From Thermoplasmata archaeon (GTDB taxonomy: Archaea; Thermoplasmatota; Thermoplasmata; Lutacidiplasmatales; UBA184), in the NCBI GenBank assembly GCA_030044475.1, contig JASHVP010000185.1, forward strand, positions 1 through 13,126: a stretch of DNA of 13,126 nucleotides. The letters run 5' to 3'. Position numbers and translations under genes: made by a program. The notes beneath the pieces were generated by a model. The model was not told where the DNA came from. It was given only the letters and a program-made list of their open reading frames with translations, and searched no databases. This document shows positions 7,020 to 12,893 of this stretch, in pieces; within the stretch, counting starts at the first letter, position 1, and the number at the start of each line of letters is the position of its first letter.

Positions 7020-7990
7020 TGCCGACGGAAGCGACCGTCTCCGTGCCGCTCGAGGTCTACCGCTTCGACCCTTCGAAGGACAAGGAGCCCCGGTACCAGT
7101 CGTACCGGGTCGACGTCGCGCCGCATACCCCCGTGCTCTCCGTCCTGCTCAAGGTGCGGGCCGAGATCGACCCGACCCTCTCGCTCCGCTACTCCTGCCG
7201 GAGCGCGATCTGTGGGTCGTGCGCGATGCAGGTGAACGCGAAGAGCCGGCTCGCCTGCGAGACGCCGGTCGGTCCCGAGGTCGCCCGCCACGGCAAGATC
7301 GTGGTCGAGCCGATGCGCAACCAGCCGGTCCTGCGCGACCTCGTCGTCGACCAGAAGGTCTTCTGGCAGAAGTACGAGCGGATCGAGCCGCATCTGAAGG
7401 TCGACCCGCGCCATCCGATGCCCGAGGGCGTCGTCAACCCGATGACGCCGGCGCAGGTCGAGCGGTTCCGCGAGACGCCGCGGTGCATCGCGTGCGCGGC
7501 GTGCTTCTCCGCCTGCCCGGCGGTCTCGGCCGACCCGGAGTTCCCGGGACCGATGGCGCTGGCGAAGCTGTACCGGTTCGTCGTCGACCCGCGGGACGCG
7601 GAGACCCAGAACCGCCTCGTCCGGATCCAGACCGACGGCCTCTGGCTCTGCCTCCGCTGCCACCTCTGCACGGAAGCGTGCCCGAAGGACGTCCGCCCGT
7701 CCGAGCGGATCCGGGACCTGAAGGAGATGGCGATCGCCGTCCAGGGCGCGACGGAGCCCGGCTCCCGCCACGCGATCGCCTTCGAGGAGAACCTCCGGAC
7801 CACCGGCATCCTGAACGAGTTCCGCCTCGCCCGGGAGACGTACGGCGCCGCGGTCGTCAAGGAGCTCCCCCAAGGGCTGCGCATCCGACGGAAGAAGCCG
7901 GAACTGACGAAGCGCCCGCACCCGATCGACGGCGCGGACGAGGTCGAGAAGATCTACGACGCACTGGCCCCGAAGGAGCCCCCGGCATGA
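7019..7990 (+). CDS. sdhB: Succinate dehydrogenase iron-sulfur subunit with an extra cysteine (SdhE-type complex)
   Basis: The 323-residue protein passes electrons from the flavin through iron-sulfur clusters. The N-terminal plant-type [2Fe-2S] site has C60, C65, C68 and C80 ('CRSAICGSC...C'). The first ferredoxin motif is C156, C159, C162, C166 ('CIACAACFSACP'). The second is C211, C214, C217, C221 ('CLRCHLCTEACP'). Ordinary SdhB/FrdB lacks the cysteine matching C214 and binds a [3Fe-4S] cluster. The added ligand predicts two [4Fe-4S] clusters, as reported for Sulfolobus; in E. coli FrdB, V207C at this position makes the same conversion. A C-terminal extension beyond about residue 225 is helical and then charged. 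It starts inside the sdhA stop (TGATG) and overlaps the next gene by 4 bp (ATGA). The methanogen TfrB thiol:fumarate reductase is the fused counterpart of this gene and the next. Confidence 0.95.
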   Translation: MPTEATVSVPLEVYRFDPSKDKEPRYQSYRVDVAPHTPVLSVLLKVRAEIDPTLSLRYSCRSAICGSCAMQVNAKSRLACETPVGPEVARHGKIVVEPMRNQPVLRDLVVDQKVFWQKYERIEPHLKVDPRHPMPEGVVNPMTPAQVERFRETPRCIACAACFSACPAVSADPEFPGPMALAKLYRFVVDPRDAETQNRLVRIQTDGLWLCLRCHLCTEACPKDVRPSERIRDLKEMAIAVQGATEPGSRHAIAFEENLRTTGILNEFRLARETYGAAVVKELPQGLRIRRKKPELTKRPHPIDGADEVEKIYDALAPKEPPA

Positions 7991-8889
7991 AGTTGGCGTA
8001 CTACCCCGGGTGCGTCGCCCAGGAGTCCGGCAAGGAGCTCGACCTCGCGACCCGCTGGGTGTGTCGGGCTCTGGGCATCGAGCTGGTCCCGTTCCCCAAC
8101 TTCTCCTGCTGCGGCTCCGGGTTCGTCGACGAGGCGAACGAGGTCCTGAACGTCGCGATCAACGCCCGCAACCTCGCGATCGCCGAGCGGGCCGGGCTCG
8201 ACCTGCTCACGATCTGCTCGACGTGCACCGGAATGCTGACGCTCGCCAACCACCGGCTCGCGGACCCCACCGTCAAGGCGCGGGTCGACGGGGCACTGAA
8301 GCCGCTCGGCATCGAGTATCGGGGCACGACGAAGGTGAAGCACCTGCTCCGGGTGCTCGTCGAGGACGTCGGGCTGACGGCCGTGAAGGCGAAGGTCGTC
8401 CGCCCGCTCGACGGACTCCAGGTCGGCGCGTTCTACGGCTGCCACCTCCTTCGGCCGTCCGACGAGATGGGGTGGGAGAGCGGCGAGGAGCCGCACGCCT
8501 TCGAGGACCTTCTGGCGGCGGTCGGCGCGACGCCGGTCTACTACCGCGGACGCGTGATGTGCTGCGGGTTCCCGATCCAGTTCGTCAAGGGGGATACGGC
8601 GAGCCGGATCGCAGGGCGCCAGATCCTCGATGCGAAGCAGCACGGAGCCGATGCGATGGCGACCCCCTGCCCGCTCTGTCACATCTCGCTCGATGCCTAC
8701 CAGAACCGCGCGGAGAAGCAGGTCGGCCAGCGGCTCGACCTGCCGGTCTTCCACCTTCCCCAGGTCGTGGGCCTGGCCCTCGGCGCCACGCCGGAGGAGC
8801 TCGGCCTGGCGCGGCATCTGGTCCCGACGGGCCCGGCGGTGGCCAAGATCCGCGGGGCCTCTTCGGCCCGCTCGACCGCGAGCCGTTAG
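7987..8889 (+). CDS. Two-CCG-domain subunit of type-E succinate dehydrogenase (HdrB-like; archaeal SdhC/SdhE)
   Basis: This 300-residue protein belongs to the family of heterodisulfide reductase subunit B. It has two complete CCG motifs: C9, C41-C42, C77, C80, and C152, C192-C193, C228, C231. In methanogen HdrB these motifs bind unusual non-cubane [4Fe-4S] clusters. In Sulfolobus SdhE a [4Fe-4S] cluster and a zinc site have been described. Coming third in the operon with a 4-bp overlap (ATGA) after an SdhB with the extra cysteine, it is best read as the terminal subunit of a type-E succinate dehydrogenase, carrying electrons to the quinone or another acceptor at the membrane. It has no transmembrane helix; amphipathic segments would have to attach it. 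No HdrA or HdrC and no small fourth subunit is nearby. The last 20 residues are Ser/Ala/Arg-rich and unconserved-looking. A thiol:fumarate reductase role is the main alternative. Confidence 0.9.
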   Translation: MKLAYYPGCVAQESGKELDLATRWVCRALGIELVPFPNFSCCGSGFVDEANEVLNVAINARNLAIAERAGLDLLTICSTCTGMLTLANHRLADPTVKARVDGALKPLGIEYRGTTKVKHLLRVLVEDVGLTAVKAKVVRPLDGLQVGAFYGCHLLRPSDEMGWESGEEPHAFEDLLAAVGATPVYYRGRVMCCGFPIQFVKGDTASRIAGRQILDAKQHGADAMATPCPLCHISLDAYQNRAEKQVGQRLDLPVFHLPQVVGLALGATPEELGLARHLVPTGPAVAKIRGASSARSTASR

Positions 8890-9152
8890 GCCGAGCCGGA
8901 CGGCGGCGCGTCACCCCGGAGCACCCGGCCGCCCTCCCCGGCGGTAACGTAGAGGTGCAGACGGTCGCACATCCCGCGGAAGTAGCGGGTCCCGGAGGGG
9001 CCGAAGTCGGTCGCGAGGTGGAGGCGGAGCTCCTCCTCCGACCAGGACGAATCGACCTCCGGGGAGAACGTGCAGGCGAACACGAGGAACCGGTGGCCTT
9101 CGATCTCGAACCGGTCGGTCTCGGAGGCGCCGCAGAACGGACACGACGCCAC
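8886..9152 (-). CDS. Small conserved-looking cysteine-containing protein of unknown function
   Basis: I do not recognise this 88-residue protein. It begins with a zinc-knuckle-like 'CPFCG' (C4, C7), followed by H20, C27 in 'FACTFSPEV' and C62/H66 in 'FRGMCDRLHLYVT'; these could together form a metal site. The middle is acidic and predicted helical ('SSWSEEELRLHLATD', 35-49). There is no signal peptide or membrane segment. The start is GTG 9152, 19 bp after the RHH gene, so the two are probably one transcript. Its TAA stop overlaps the TAG stop of the convergent HdrB-like gene by 3 of their bases within the 4-bp shared region. The codon choice is GC-rich and the cysteine-containing segments look constrained, which supports real coding. 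A zinc-ribbon adaptor to the RHH protein is one possibility, without direct evidence. Confidence 0.7.
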   Translation of the reverse strand: MASCPFCGASETDRFEIEGHRFLVFACTFSPEVDSSWSEEELRLHLATDFGPSGTRYFRGMCDRLHLYVTAGEGGRVLRGDAPPSGSA

Positions 9153-9171
9153 GGATCCCGCCCCGGCCCCT

Positions 9172-9393
9172 TCAGTCGATGTACCCGAGGGAGCGAAGCC
9201 GCTCCTTCAGCGCGCGCTCGTCCTCCTCGCTGAACCCCGGCTCGCCGGTCTGTTCGAGGAGGCGCGCCAGAACGAAGGCGACGAACTCGTCGACGCTCGG
9301 GAACGAGGAACCCTTCATCCGGGCTTCAACCGCGGTCGCCAGTTCCTCCGGAATCCGGAGGGAGCGGTACGCCTGGACGGCCAGATCCGGCAT
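9172..9393 (-). CDS. Ribbon-helix-helix (CopG/MetJ-like) small protein, probable regulator
   Basis: This 73-residue protein fits a ribbon-helix-helix fold. A short strand 'AYRSLRIPEEL' (8-18) is followed by helix A (about 16-27), a glycine turn 'KGSSFPS', and helix B 'VDEFVAFVLARLLEQ' (34-48). RHH dimers bind palindromic DNA with the paired strands. A tail 'FSEEDERALKERLRSLGYID' (54-73) is charged and helical; it might bind a partner. The ATG at 9391-9393 is supported by a TATA-like CTATCTAC at 9418-9425, about 28 bases upstream, which would make the mRNA leaderless. Between the two lies a perfect 15-bp palindrome, so autorepression is the simplest idea. The next gene, for a cysteine-containing protein, follows after 19 bp. 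It is not an evident toxin-antitoxin pair because the partner resembles no known toxin. RHH assignment is from pattern only. Confidence 0.75.
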   Translation of the reverse strand: MPDLAVQAYRSLRIPEELATAVEARMKGSSFPSVDEFVAFVLARLLEQTGEPGFSEEDERALKERLRSLGYID

Positions 9394-9408
9394 TCGGACA
9401 GTGTCCGA
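9394..9408 (-). promoter_or_regulatory. Perfect palindrome between TATA box and start codon of the RHH gene: candidate operator
   Basis: TCGGACA-G-TGTCCGA has seven-base arms and one central base, and it abuts the ATG of the RHH gene. If the gene is leaderless, as the TATA spacing suggests, this covers the region just upstream of the transcription start, where a bound RHH dimer would block RNA polymerase. A leader-hairpin role is unlikely because the loop would be a single base. Confidence 0.5.
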
Positions 9409-9417
9409 GCCTCCCAG

Positions 9418-9425
9418 GTAGATAG
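9418..9425 (-). promoter_or_regulatory. TATA-like box of the RHH gene
   Basis: The minus strand reads CTATCTAC, preceded by GAGAAACGA, a reasonable BRE. Its centre is about 28 bases before the ATG at 9393, the spacing expected for a leaderless transcript. Confidence 0.4.
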
Positions 9426-9566
9426 TCGTTTCTCGGGTGCGATGTCGGCTGCCGTAGTGTGTTCTCGACTCCGGGGTCGGTGCCTCAGCCTGGGTTCGTT
9501 CTTCCCTGGTACCGCTTCTCGGCGTCCCCTTCTACCAGAACGACTCCCATCACAAACGGCGCCAGC

Positions 9567-9590
9567 CTGTCGGACCGATGGGACCGACAG
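9567..9590 (-). repeat. Hairpin downstream of the Kelch/Ig-like gene, possible 3'-end element
   Basis: Arms CTGTCGG (9567-9573) and CCGACAG (9584-9590) are perfectly complementary. Inside, an A-A mismatch is followed by CC/GG pairs and a GATG loop, giving a stem of nine pairs. It lies 43 bases after the stop codon of the exported-protein gene. It is not followed by a real U-tract on that strand, so it is not a classical terminator; it could stabilise the 3' end or be an operator. Confidence 0.35.
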
Positions 9591-9632
9591 CTGAGTGATG
9601 TCCGTCGCGTAGGAACCGACCTGTGAGACGTC

Positions 9633-12002
9633 TCATTCCTGCGAGACGGTTGCGGAGTCGCTCGGTCCGTTCCATACGGCCGCCGGCCTCCGCGGCCGGC
9701 CGCGACCCAGAAGTCGTACCAGGGTGACTGTTCCCGCGATAGCGGCCGCCCCGGCAACGATCCAAACCACCCAGGCGGCGCCGGTCGAGTGCGGGGAAGC
9801 TAGCGACGTGACATTCAGCGTGAAGTTGAGCGACGCCCAGTCGCCGTCGGCGTCTGTCAGATTGGCCGTGACGTAAAAGGTCCCAGTCTGGAGTGGCGTC
9901 CAACTCAGGCTCAGGCCGCCGTGGAGCGCACCGCTCCCTAGTCCGCCCCACGTGACCATGAACGGTGGGACACCGCCCTGAACGTTGAGGGTCAGGTTCG
10001 CGGGGAGGCCGACGGTTGGGGCCCCGGGCGAGACCCGAACGCGGGTCACCTCCGGGGGGTTCGTGACATTCCATGTGACGGTACCCACCTCCGCTTTGCC
10101 AAGACAATCGACGACGGTTGCCGTTGCCGTGAACGTTCCCGAAACGTTGGTCGCGCAGGAGATTGACGAGGAATTGGCGCTCTTGCAGCCGGCCGGCAAA
10201 CTCGAGTACGTGAAGGTGTACGGCGGAGTTCCCCCGACGGCCTCGGTGACGATTTCTGTCGCGAAACCCTCGTCGACCAGACGATGGGTGACGTACACTC
10301 GCTGAAGCACCAAAGCGGGGTCGACCGTCAGGTTGGCGGAACTCGAGTTGCCCAACCCGACGCTGTCGGCAACTCCCGCGACGATTGTGTAATTTCCCGC
10401 GGTCAAGGGCACGCAGCTCCAGTTCGTACGATTCTGCGCCGGGCAGCCGGACGGAAGGTCCTGATACCCGATGGCGTACGGCGGAAGGCCGCCCTCGTAC
10501 GTTAGGGAAATGTTGACGGGCTGCATCACGTCGACCAGGCCAGGACTGACGGTGAGGCGCACCACCACGTCCGTGACCACGACCAGGACGAAGACCGCAT
10601 ACCCCGAGCGGTTCGAGGAATCGGTCACTTCGACTTGTATCGAGTAGTTCCCACTGGCCACGGGGTCGCATATGAACGTGGACGCGTTCTGGGAGGCGCA
10701 ACCAGGGGGCAGTCCCGTGTAGTCGAATCGGAACGGACCCGAACCGAGCTCCGCGGTGGTGTAGATCGGAGTGGCCTCGCCGACCTCCACCGGATTCCAC
10801 TCGGACGAGATGGTCACGAACGGTGGAAACGAAGTGGCGAGTGCCCACGCTTGGCGGCAACACCCCTGTCCAATGGAGGTGTTTCCGTCCTGAGGGGCGC
10901 CTCCGAGCAACAGGAGATAACCGTCTCCGGAATCAAACGTCAACGGATTCGAGATCGCGCTGTTCCCACCCGGGAGCGCCGAAATCGGCGGGGCGGTCTG
11001 GAAAGTAAGGTTCGTCCAGTTCTCGCCCGAGAATAGGTACCACGAGATGTACAGCTGTCCGTCGCCCGTGTCCAGCCATTCATCTGCGAGCACGTCGCCC
11101 CCAAGCTCCGGGTCGACTGCCAGATAGCCCCACTCCGCGCCCGGCGCGTAGGGCGACGACGAGGCTTCGATCTCGGACCACGCCGCTCCGCACCAGACCC
11201 ACGTTCGGTTGGAGTAGGTCGAGTTTTCTCCGGCGACACCGTAGATTCTCCCTCCCCAAAGGACGACACATCCGAGTCCGGGGTCGTAAGCCACGGCGCT
11301 GTCGTAGACATGCGGGTTAGGTCCGGCGTCAGGTGTCGAATTCGTCCACAGACCCTCCGTGTACGTCCACACCGAGTCGTTGCCTGGATTGGTATCGTCG
11401 ACCCAGACGACCGATCCAAGTTTGTCATCATAAACGGGTTCTAGGATTGCGTACGCGGAAGGGGGCTCATCGTCCGGGGGGATAGGGATTGGCGACCAAG
11501 CATCGTTCGAGAATTCGGAGACGGACCAGTTCGAGTCTGCGTATCCGAGTTGGAGCAACGCGGACGAGTTCGAGTCGTATACGAGGTACGAATTGCTCGC
11601 GGGAATCCCTGAGTCTCCGGCCGCCAGAGTGAGATTGGTCCAAACCCCGTTGCGATAGGACCAGGTGGCGTCCTCGGGTTCGTCCGACATGGAGACCCCC
11701 CGGATCGGCGAAACCAGGATTGTAGAGTTAGTGGCTGGATCGTACGCGACTGCGCCGTTGTAGAGCGGTCCCGGCTCGATGTAGCCGGTGATATTCGCCC
11801 AGCTCGCGGAGCCGTCTTCGACAGTGGGCAGATCTTCTTCGGCGGTCGGTCTCGCCAACGCGACGGCCGACGAACCAGCGTCGCCGCCGACCGGTGGGCC
11901 CCCGCCGACTCCGACCCTCCCCGATGCCGGCAAAACGCTGCCGACGACGCAGCCCACCACCCCGAGAACGAGTAGCCAACTCCGACAGCATTTCCGGAAC
12001 AT
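9633..12002 (-). CDS. Exported surface protein: Kelch-like repeats, four Ig-like domains, C-terminal membrane anchor
   Basis: This 789-residue protein has an N-terminal signal sequence ('CCRSWLLVLGVVGCVVGSVL', 5-24). Residues 80-390 contain repeats of the Kelch/beta-propeller kind: 'AVAYDPATNSTILV', 'YLVYDSNSSALLQLG', 'AVAYDPGLGCVVLWGG' and 'PLTFDSGDGYLLLLGG', each followed by 'W.....W.N.T'. Four Ig/PKD-like domains follow at about 394-475, 478-560, 563-647 and 651-732, each with a 'GG.PP[YF]'-like turn. The first three share 'LP.GC..[QA]N.[ST]' plus a second cysteine 8-10 residues on, suggesting disulfides formed outside the cell. A transmembrane helix (743-765) and a basic tail 'RGRPRRP' end the protein. 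About thirty N-x-S/T sequons suggest heavy N-glycosylation. It is probably a cell-surface adhesion or binding protein; the ligand is unknown. ATG 12002 lies 21 bp after another exported-protein gene and may also have its own promoter. Confidence 0.88.
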   Translation of the reverse strand: MFRKCCRSWLLVLGVVGCVVGSVLPASGRVGVGGGPPVGGDAGSSAVALARPTAEEDLPTVEDGSASWANITGYIEPGPLYNGAVAYDPATNSTILVSPIRGVSMSDEPEDATWSYRNGVWTNLTLAAGDSGIPASNSYLVYDSNSSALLQLGYADSNWSVSEFSNDAWSPIPIPPDDEPPSAYAILEPVYDDKLGSVVWVDDTNPGNDSVWTYTEGLWTNSTPDAGPNPHVYDSAVAYDPGLGCVVLWGGRIYGVAGENSTYSNRTWVWCGAAWSEIEASSSPYAPGAEWGYLAVDPELGGDVLADEWLDTGDGQLYISWYLFSGENWTNLTFQTAPPISALPGGNSAISNPLTFDSGDGYLLLLGGAPQDGNTSIGQGCCRQAWALATSFPPFVTISSEWNPVEVGEATPIYTTAELGSGPFRFDYTGLPPGCASQNASTFICDPVASGNYSIQVEVTDSSNRSGYAVFVLVVVTDVVVRLTVSPGLVDVMQPVNISLTYEGGLPPYAIGYQDLPSGCPAQNRTNWSCVPLTAGNYTIVAGVADSVGLGNSSSANLTVDPALVLQRVYVTHRLVDEGFATEIVTEAVGGTPPYTFTYSSLPAGCKSANSSSISCATNVSGTFTATATVVDCLGKAEVGTVTWNVTNPPEVTRVRVSPGAPTVGLPANLTLNVQGGVPPFMVTWGGLGSGALHGGLSLSWTPLQTGTFYVTANLTDADGDWASLNFTLNVTSLASPHSTGAAWVVWIVAGAAAIAGTVTLVRLLGRGRPRRPAAVWNGPSDSATVSQE

Positions 12003-12023
12003 AGTACCGACGCGCTCGGTGGG

Positions 12024-12839
12024 TTATGGATACTGAAGGGAAGTCAACTGGGCGGAACCCGACGTCGTGAGCGGGCAGTACGGAGTGTTTGTTCCCAAGA
12101 CGACGCAGGAGGCGGCGAATCCGTCTCCGTTGCCGGACTCGCGTGCAGCTGAGGTGAGTTCTAGCTCCGCGCCGATGAAGTACTTTCCGCTCACCCCGAG
12201 ACTGACCATGAACATCTGGTTAACCGAACCGAGTGAACCGGAACTGGTCTTGGAGCACGGCGCGGTGCAGGTGATGGTGGTCGAAACTAGCACGACGGTG
12301 TCCGTGATTGCGGGTCCACGCGACGGATCGAACAGCACCAGAGCCAACGTCACGTTCGCTGCCGCGTAGAGCGAGCCGGCGGCGCTCGTCCAACCATCGA
12401 TGTTCATGCTGTAGGGGCCCGAGAGGGACCACTTCTCAGTGAAGCTGTTCGACCCTGCTGACAGGCTCACTGACGCGCTGGAGTTGAACAACACCGAAAG
12501 CGTTCCGAACGCCCAGTAGGGCCCGAGGCCATTGTTCGGAACTATGATGGTGCCGACAGAAGCGTTGACTACTAAGCCTACGGAGCCTGTGCTGCCGTCC
12601 GGAGCCGGACTGCTCCAAGTGAGGTTGTTGCCCATCGGAGGCTCGAAGACTGCGCCGCAGGCCGATCCACTGCAGAGGGGCCCGCCATACACGGTGCTCG
12701 ACTCGAATAATGTCCAGATGTAGGGAGTCGGTACCACTGCTGCTCCGGCGAGCGGAGCCGTCGCGATAAGCAGCGCGATGGCCGTCGCGCCCATCGCGAC
12801 GAAGTAGGGTGGTCTGCAGCTTCGACGGAGTCGAAGCAT
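12024..12839 (-). CDS. Exported protein of unknown function
   Basis: I do not recognise this family. From ATG 12839 the protein has 271 residues and starts with a basic n-region ('MLRLRRSCRPPYF') and a hydrophobic core ('AMGATAIALLIATAPLAGAA'), a clear signal peptide cleaved near 'AGAAVVPTPY'. The mature part is rich in Ser, Gly, Val and Thr, alternates like beta-sandwich sequence, and has several N-x-S/T sequons and cysteine pairs ('CSGSAC', 'CTAPC', and 'C..LGTNTPYC'). There is no C-terminal anchor, so it is probably secreted. An in-frame ATG at 12893 with GGAGAGG ten bases before it would add 18 residues. I prefer 12839 because a TATA-like CTATTA lies 27 bases upstream, the extra stretch uses rare CTA and TTA codons, and it does not look like a signal peptide. 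The Kelch/Ig-like gene follows after 21 bp, which suggests a joint surface role. Confidence 0.78.
   Translation of the reverse strand: MLRLRRSCRPPYFVAMGATAIALLIATAPLAGAAVVPTPYIWTLFESSTVYGGPLCSGSACGAVFEPPMGNNLTWSSPAPDGSTGSVGLVVNASVGTIIVPNNGLGPYWAFGTLSVLFNSSASVSLSAGSNSFTEKWSLSGPYSMNIDGWTSAAGSLYAAANVTLALVLFDPSRGPAITDTVVLVSTTITCTAPCSKTSSGSLGSVNQMFMVSLGVSGKYFIGAELELTSAARESGNGDGFAASCVVLGTNTPYCPLTTSGSAQLTSLQYP
12025..12032 (-). promoter_or_regulatory. Possible internal TATA-like box of the Kelch/Ig-like gene
   Basis: The minus strand reads TATCCATA, centred about 27 bases before the ATG at 12002, so a leaderless transcript is possible. It overlaps the end of the upstream coding sequence, and read-through from that gene is equally possible. 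A 5-bp inverted repeat, ACCGA/TCGGT, lies at 12006-12020 between box and start. Confidence 0.3.
12819..12837. repeat. Perfect inverted repeat at the 5' end of the exported-protein gene
   Basis: GCTTCGAC-GGA-GTCGAAGC has eight-base arms and a three-base centre, and it overlaps the G of the start codon at 12837-12839. A third copy of the arm core, CGTCGAAG, lies at 12874-12881, upstream of the TATA-like box. The arrangement could be an operator or a 5' mRNA hairpin; inside a GC-rich coding start it could also be chance. Confidence 0.3.
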
Positions 12840-12863
12840 CGCAACGGTCAAGGTTTCGGACGG

Positions 12864-12869
12864 TAATAG
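12864..12869 (-). promoter_or_regulatory. TATA-like box of the exported-protein gene
   Basis: The minus strand reads CTATTA, centred 27 bases before ATG 12839. This is the spacing expected for a leaderless archaeal transcript and is one reason for preferring that start. Confidence 0.4.
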
Positions 12870-12893
12870 CGTTCGTCGAAGTGAGGTACCCAT

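Larger units (their letters stand above)
9394..9632. other. Intergenic region between exported-protein gene and RHH gene
   Basis: No convincing gene is seen in these 239 bp. They hold the RHH promoter and palindrome at the left and a hairpin at 9567-9590. The open frames that cross it are short or overlap the exported-protein gene out of frame. Confidence 0.6.

Noticed and set aside
7987..8889. True heterodisulfide reductase or methanogen HdrB
   Set aside because: No HdrA or HdrC is adjacent and the gene overlaps sdhB, so a succinate dehydrogenase subunit is the better reading.
8886..9393. Toxin-antitoxin module made of the RHH protein and its neighbour
   Set aside because: RHH antitoxins are common, but the second protein has no similarity to RelE, ParE, VapC, MazF or other toxins I can recognise, and gene lengths and spacing alone are not enough.
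9394..9632. CRISPR array, tRNA or other structured RNA gene in the intergenic regions
   Set aside because: No regularly spaced direct repeats and no tRNA-like arms were found; only isolated inverted repeats.
9485..9757. 90-residue minus-strand frame, including a 21-residue sub-frame from an ATG near 9550
   Set aside because: It overlaps the end of the exported-protein gene out of frame and shows no protein-like composition or ribosome binding site.
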